DNA from: JBFFSQ01 sp041572275
Lineage (GTDB): Bacteria; Pseudomonadota; Gammaproteobacteria; SZUA-229
DNA length: 5,621 bases
Assembly (NCBI GenBank): GCA_041572275.1
Contig: JBFFSQ010000192.1
Coordinates: 1-5,621, forward strand
Direction: 5' to 3'
In this document: in pieces, positions 4,517-5,621 of the stretch
Layout of the letters: every line of letters begins with the position of its first letter
Numbering within the stretch: position 1 is the first letter of the stretch
The notes under the pieces: generated by a model
Database searches by the model: none
The model's input: the letters and a program-made list of their open reading frames with translations, nothing else
Told to the model about the DNA's origin: nothing
Made by a program: the position numbers and the translations under genes

Positions 4517-4861
4517 TTAGCCACCCATAGTACGTCCTTCTCGCTGATTGATGGCTTCAAATTCCTGGGGTAACGAAACTTTTTCATTTCGGCTTTTGGC
4601 AAGCAGGCATTGTTTTATTTTTTCAAAAGAACCAGGTGCCAGTTTGTTTTGTAAGGTGATAATTTTACGCCGGTTGCCTTTGGGGTTGTTGAAGTGTTCC
4701 AGATGTAATTCCCCGGATTCGTCTTCAAAGATTATCCCGGTAAAAGAATCGGGTACGTCGTAAATTGTGTATTTAACCTTGAAGGTGAGTTTATGTTTGG
4801 TGTTGGCCGGCAGGTTGGCCAGATCAGCTTCAAGGGTTTCGATGTCGCGTAATATAAACAT
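4517..4861 (-). CDS. Hypothetical protein, small and probably cytoplasmic
   Basis: The product is 114 residues with no signal peptide or membrane segment. The N-terminal half alternates strand-like segments (KHKLTFKVKYTIYDV, FTGIIFEDES, ELHLEHF), suggesting a small beta-rich domain. The second half is basic and partly helical (GNRRKIITLQNKL, FEKIKQCLLAKSRNEKV) and ends GRTMGG. The length and clean ATG-to-TAA frame, with a TATAAT box just upstream, support a real gene. I do not recognise the family. It points away from the haloperoxidase gene's start but lies downstream of that gene on the same strand, with about 120 bases between them, and appears to have its own promoter. The start at 4861 has no Shine-Dalgarno. 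Confidence 0.65.
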   Translation of the reverse strand: MFILRDIETLEADLANLPANTKHKLTFKVKYTIYDVPDSFTGIIFEDESGELHLEHFNNPKGNRRKIITLQNKLAPGSFEKIKQCLLAKSRNEKVSLPQEFEAINQREGRTMGG

Positions 4862-4868
4862 AGTGCTG

Positions 4869-4874
4869 ATTATA
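4869..4874 (-). promoter_or_regulatory. TATAAT box directly upstream of the start codon
   Basis: On the minus strand a perfect TATAAT ends seven bases before the ATG at 4861. Transcription initiated from it would begin at or within a base or two of the start codon. No good -35 was found at 16-18 bp. Confidence 0.4.
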
Positions 4875-4911
4875 CATGAATGCCTGTTGCGCCAGACACC
4901 CAGCTTTCAAG

Positions 4912-4942
4912 CTAACCCTTCTCCCGAAGGAAGAAGGGTTAG
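4912..4942. other. Strong 11 bp hairpin
   Basis: CTAACCCTTCT (4912-4922) and AGAAGGGTTAG (4932-4942) pair perfectly around a 9-base loop. A smaller palindrome, AGCTTTCAAGCT (4903-4914), touches its left side. No T-run follows on either strand, so it is not a classical intrinsic terminator. It may be a short dispersed repeat or an RNA 3'-end stabiliser for the haloperoxidase transcript. Confidence 0.6.
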
Positions 4943-4961
4943 TGCTGTCGAGTGTAATCAG

Positions 4962-4983
4962 TGGGCAATAGCCCAGTTTTTTT
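4962..4983 (+). terminator. Terminator-shaped hairpin with T7, plus-strand orientation
   Basis: TGGGC (4962-4966) and GCCCA (4971-4975) form a 5 bp stem with an AATA loop, followed by G and seven T (4977-4983). The T-run overlaps the stop codon of the haloperoxidase gene on the other strand. As drawn, it would stop plus-strand, that is antisense, transcription before that gene. On the minus strand the T-run lies on the wrong side. Confidence 0.4.
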
Positions 4984-5621
4984 ATTTGCCTATTCGTTCA
5001 TGACCACCCAGGAATTTGGGAACGGTCATCGATGGGCGTACTGCTATTGGGTAGTAGGGGAAGGCACTCATTGCTTCATCCAGGGTACGCACGGCAATCT
5101 CTTCACCCATGGTTAGACTGTCGATGTAGTCGGTGTAGAAATGAACACCGGCCATGTTGCGTGCGATAGCAATGTTCGCCGCCAGCTTGTCCAATTCACC
5201 GCCTACGGTGAGCGGCTCAGTTAAGGGTACTTCGGTCAGGGCTGTACCGGTGGCTGCAGCGACGCAGGCGATGGGCTTGTAACGGGTTTTATCGCTTTCG
5301 TATTCGGCTCTAGGAATAATACGAACCTGGTCCGGGCTGGGTAACCTGTCGCGTACGAACACGGCATCGGTATCGAAGAAGGCCTTGAGCATGGTGACGC
5401 AGGCACCGGCGACGGTAGCATGACCAGCGCCGTAGGATGGGTGCATGGGTGAGCCTTCCGGGAACGCCATTGGTAACAGCAGTGTTTTCTCGTCGATTGA
5501 ACCTGCCGCCGCCAGCTTGGCAGGATCAAGCGCACTACGCAGGCTGAAGTTTGCTGCACTGTTCTGAAAAACATTCCAGTTCACGATACGATCCTTCAGG
5601 TTGTTGCTGAGTTTGGCGCCA
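4982..5621 (-). CDS. Vanadium-dependent haloperoxidase / PAP2-type protein, C-terminal part (5' end outside window)
   Basis: The frame is open from the window edge to TAA at 4982-4984, giving 212 visible residues. The GTG at 5584 is probably internal, because the frame continues as KLSNNLKDRI before it. The visible part has LLLPMAFPEGSPMHPSYGAGHATVAG in outline: a HPSYGAGH block with H67 (visible numbering), and later ARNMAGVHFYTD, which is R-x(5)-H-x(3)-D (R154, H160, D164). These correspond to the vanadate-binding PSGH-like and R-x(5)-H-x(3)-D motifs of the PAP2/vanadium haloperoxidase superfamily. In such enzymes the final histidine coordinates vanadate. They oxidise halides with hydrogen peroxide; relatives are acid phosphatases. 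The wording around the first motif favours the algal/bacterial haloperoxidase branch. The first Lys/Arg vanadate motif should lie in the missing N-terminal part. Halide preference cannot be read, and a signal peptide, if any, is outside the window. Confidence 0.85.
   Translation of the reverse strand, partial: GAKLSNNLKDRIVNWNVFQNSAANFSLRSALDPAKLAAAGSIDEKTLLLPMAFPEGSPMHPSYGAGHATVAGACVTMLKAFFDTDAVFVRDRLPSPDQVRIIPRAEYESDKTRYKPIACVAAATGTALTEVPLTEPLTVGGELDKLAANIAIARNMAGVHFYTDYIDSLTMGEEIAVRTLDEAMSAFPYYPIAVRPSMTVPKFLGGHERIGK

Noticed and set aside
4548..5003. Plus-strand frames opposite the small minus-strand gene and its upstream region
   Set aside because: No ribosome sites or recognisable protein features. 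One runs through the hairpins and T-run, as expected of a chance frame.
5236..5574. Alternative minus-strand frame within the haloperoxidase region
   Set aside because: The other frame carries the PSYGAGH and R-x(5)-H-x(3)-D motifs and continues to the edge. This one is its shadow.

Overview
The window looks like chromosomal DNA of a gammaproteobacterium. The evidence is an MtfA/YeeI-type metallopeptidase with a membrane anchor, a BFD-like [2Fe-2S] protein, moderate base composition, and short dispersed palindromic repeats of the kind common in gammaproteobacterial gaps. No rRNA, tRNA, CRISPR array, integrase or intact transposase is visible, and I cannot name the genus.

Layout. Bases 1-213 are the 3' end of a DUF302-type gene. 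A promoter-like site (246-276) precedes a small BFD-like [2Fe-2S] protein (362-718). Bases 719-968 are repeat-rich. They are followed by a small exported protein of unknown function (969-1286). The 361-base gap at 1287-1647 holds a MITE-like element and a short remnant of a glutamine amidotransferase gene. mtfA (1648-2475) is convergent with a complete class I glutamine amidotransferase-like gene (2578-3330, minus), and a small imperfect palindrome lies between them. Upstream of the amidotransferase is the best-preserved copy of a two-hairpin repeat (3371-3484). Two small unknown genes (3565-3888 and 3894-4172) form an apparent operon. They are followed by a tandem array of 21-22 bp units (4241-4432). 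A small unknown minus-strand gene (4517-4861) has a TATAAT box almost touching its start codon. The window closes with the C-terminal part of a vanadium-dependent haloperoxidase/PAP2-type enzyme (4982-5621, minus) that runs off the edge.

The genes do not form one pathway. They are mostly single or paired transcription units separated by repeat-filled gaps. The BFD-like protein suggests iron-sulfur or iron handling, MtfA regulatory proteolysis, the amidotransferase ammonia transfer or gamma-glutamyl hydrolysis, and the haloperoxidase peroxide-dependent halide oxidation.

The most unusual content is non-coding. Three repeat families recur in the gaps, each in differently deleted forms: a two-hairpin repeat, a GGGTCAGA/TCTGACCC repeat, and an AAGATC...GATGACA repeat. 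One of them appears to have grown into a tandem array with helically phased A-tracts. One gap holds an amidotransferase remnant that retains an open frame and differs from the intact gene by synonymous changes on one side of a deletion junction and not at all on the other. I found no clear new defence or mobile system. The remnant, the repeat derivatives and the tandem array are the points most worth checking.
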